From Metaphire vulgaris (lineage: Eukaryota > Annelida > Clitellata > Crassiclitellata > Megascolecidae): DNA of 64,000 nucleotides. Shown here in pieces: positions 63,901 to 64,000 of this stretch (within the stretch, counting starts at the first letter, position 1; each line of letters starts with the position of its first letter). Under the pieces are notes generated by a model, which was not told where the DNA came from, made no database searches, and saw only the letters and a list, made by a program, of their open reading frames with translations. The stretch is from positions 12,070,886 to 12,134,885 of the forward strand of contig CM030847.1 in NCBI GenBank assembly GCA_018105865.1, given 5' to 3'. A program made the position numbers and the translations under genes.

Positions 63901-64000
63901 AAGTGGTAATGTAAATGGGTAAAAAATGGCCAGGGATTACATGAGAAGAAAAGCTACAGTGATTGATTGATAATGGTGAAAAGGAATATGCTGCTCGTAG

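Noticed and set aside
1..64000. CRISPR arrays, bacterial operons, ribosome binding sites
   Set aside because: The window is plainly eukaryotic (spliced genes, LINEs, SINEs, microsatellites); tandem repeats seen are microsatellites or minisatellites without CRISPR-like spacers.

Overview
This is a stretch of an intron-rich animal nuclear genome, AT-rich overall and crowded with transposable elements. Two protein-coding loci can be supported, both on the minus strand. The Kv (Shaw-type) exon resembles protostome Shaw more than any other Kv class. Together with the mix of RTE, CR1/L2, hAT and TTAA elements and the tRNA-derived SINEs, this suggests a marine invertebrate bilaterian, but I cannot name the species from sequence alone.

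Locus 1 (5465-5974, minus) is the first coding exon of a Shaw/KCNC-type voltage-gated potassium channel. It covers the whole T1 tetramerization domain and stops at a clean splice donor just before S1. The remaining exons are not in the window; the first intron runs off the left edge. A CpG-richer, CRE-like stretch upstream (about 6000-7100) is the best promoter candidate.

Locus 2 (21600-60988, minus) is a large type I membrane protein assembled here from 24 consecutive exons whose splice phases all agree, about 1460 residues, 5' end missing. Order from the N-terminus: a short Ser/Thr/Pro linker, a Ly6/uPAR-like cysteine module, EGF, NIDO, AMOP, VWD, a post-VWD region, about nine EGF-type modules (several calcium-binding), one transmembrane helix and a cytoplasmic tail of about 90 residues. 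The NIDO-AMOP-VWD-EGF-TM order is that of MUC4-type mucin-like proteins; the N-terminal Ly6-like module and long EGF array are additions. Its introns hold most of the window's mobile DNA.

Mobile DNA by region: 1-13.8 kb is a patchwork of short inverted-repeat elements, several with exact 8-bp target duplications, including one element inside another inside an RTE LINE fragment. 13.8-21 kb is AT-rich intergenic DNA with SINEs, a broken GTF2IRD2-like hAT and LINE pieces. 22.7-24.8 kb is a 2.07-kb TTAA-flanked element built as a giant imperfect palindrome of tandem subunits. 25-64 kb contains RTE and CR1/L2 LINE insertions in the introns, four of the RTE-type or short retro-insertions having recognisable target duplications, plus further hAT and mariner-type elements. 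A short motif (TGACAAGCAAAAAA) recurs about twenty times across several otherwise different elements and is the most puzzling pattern in the window.
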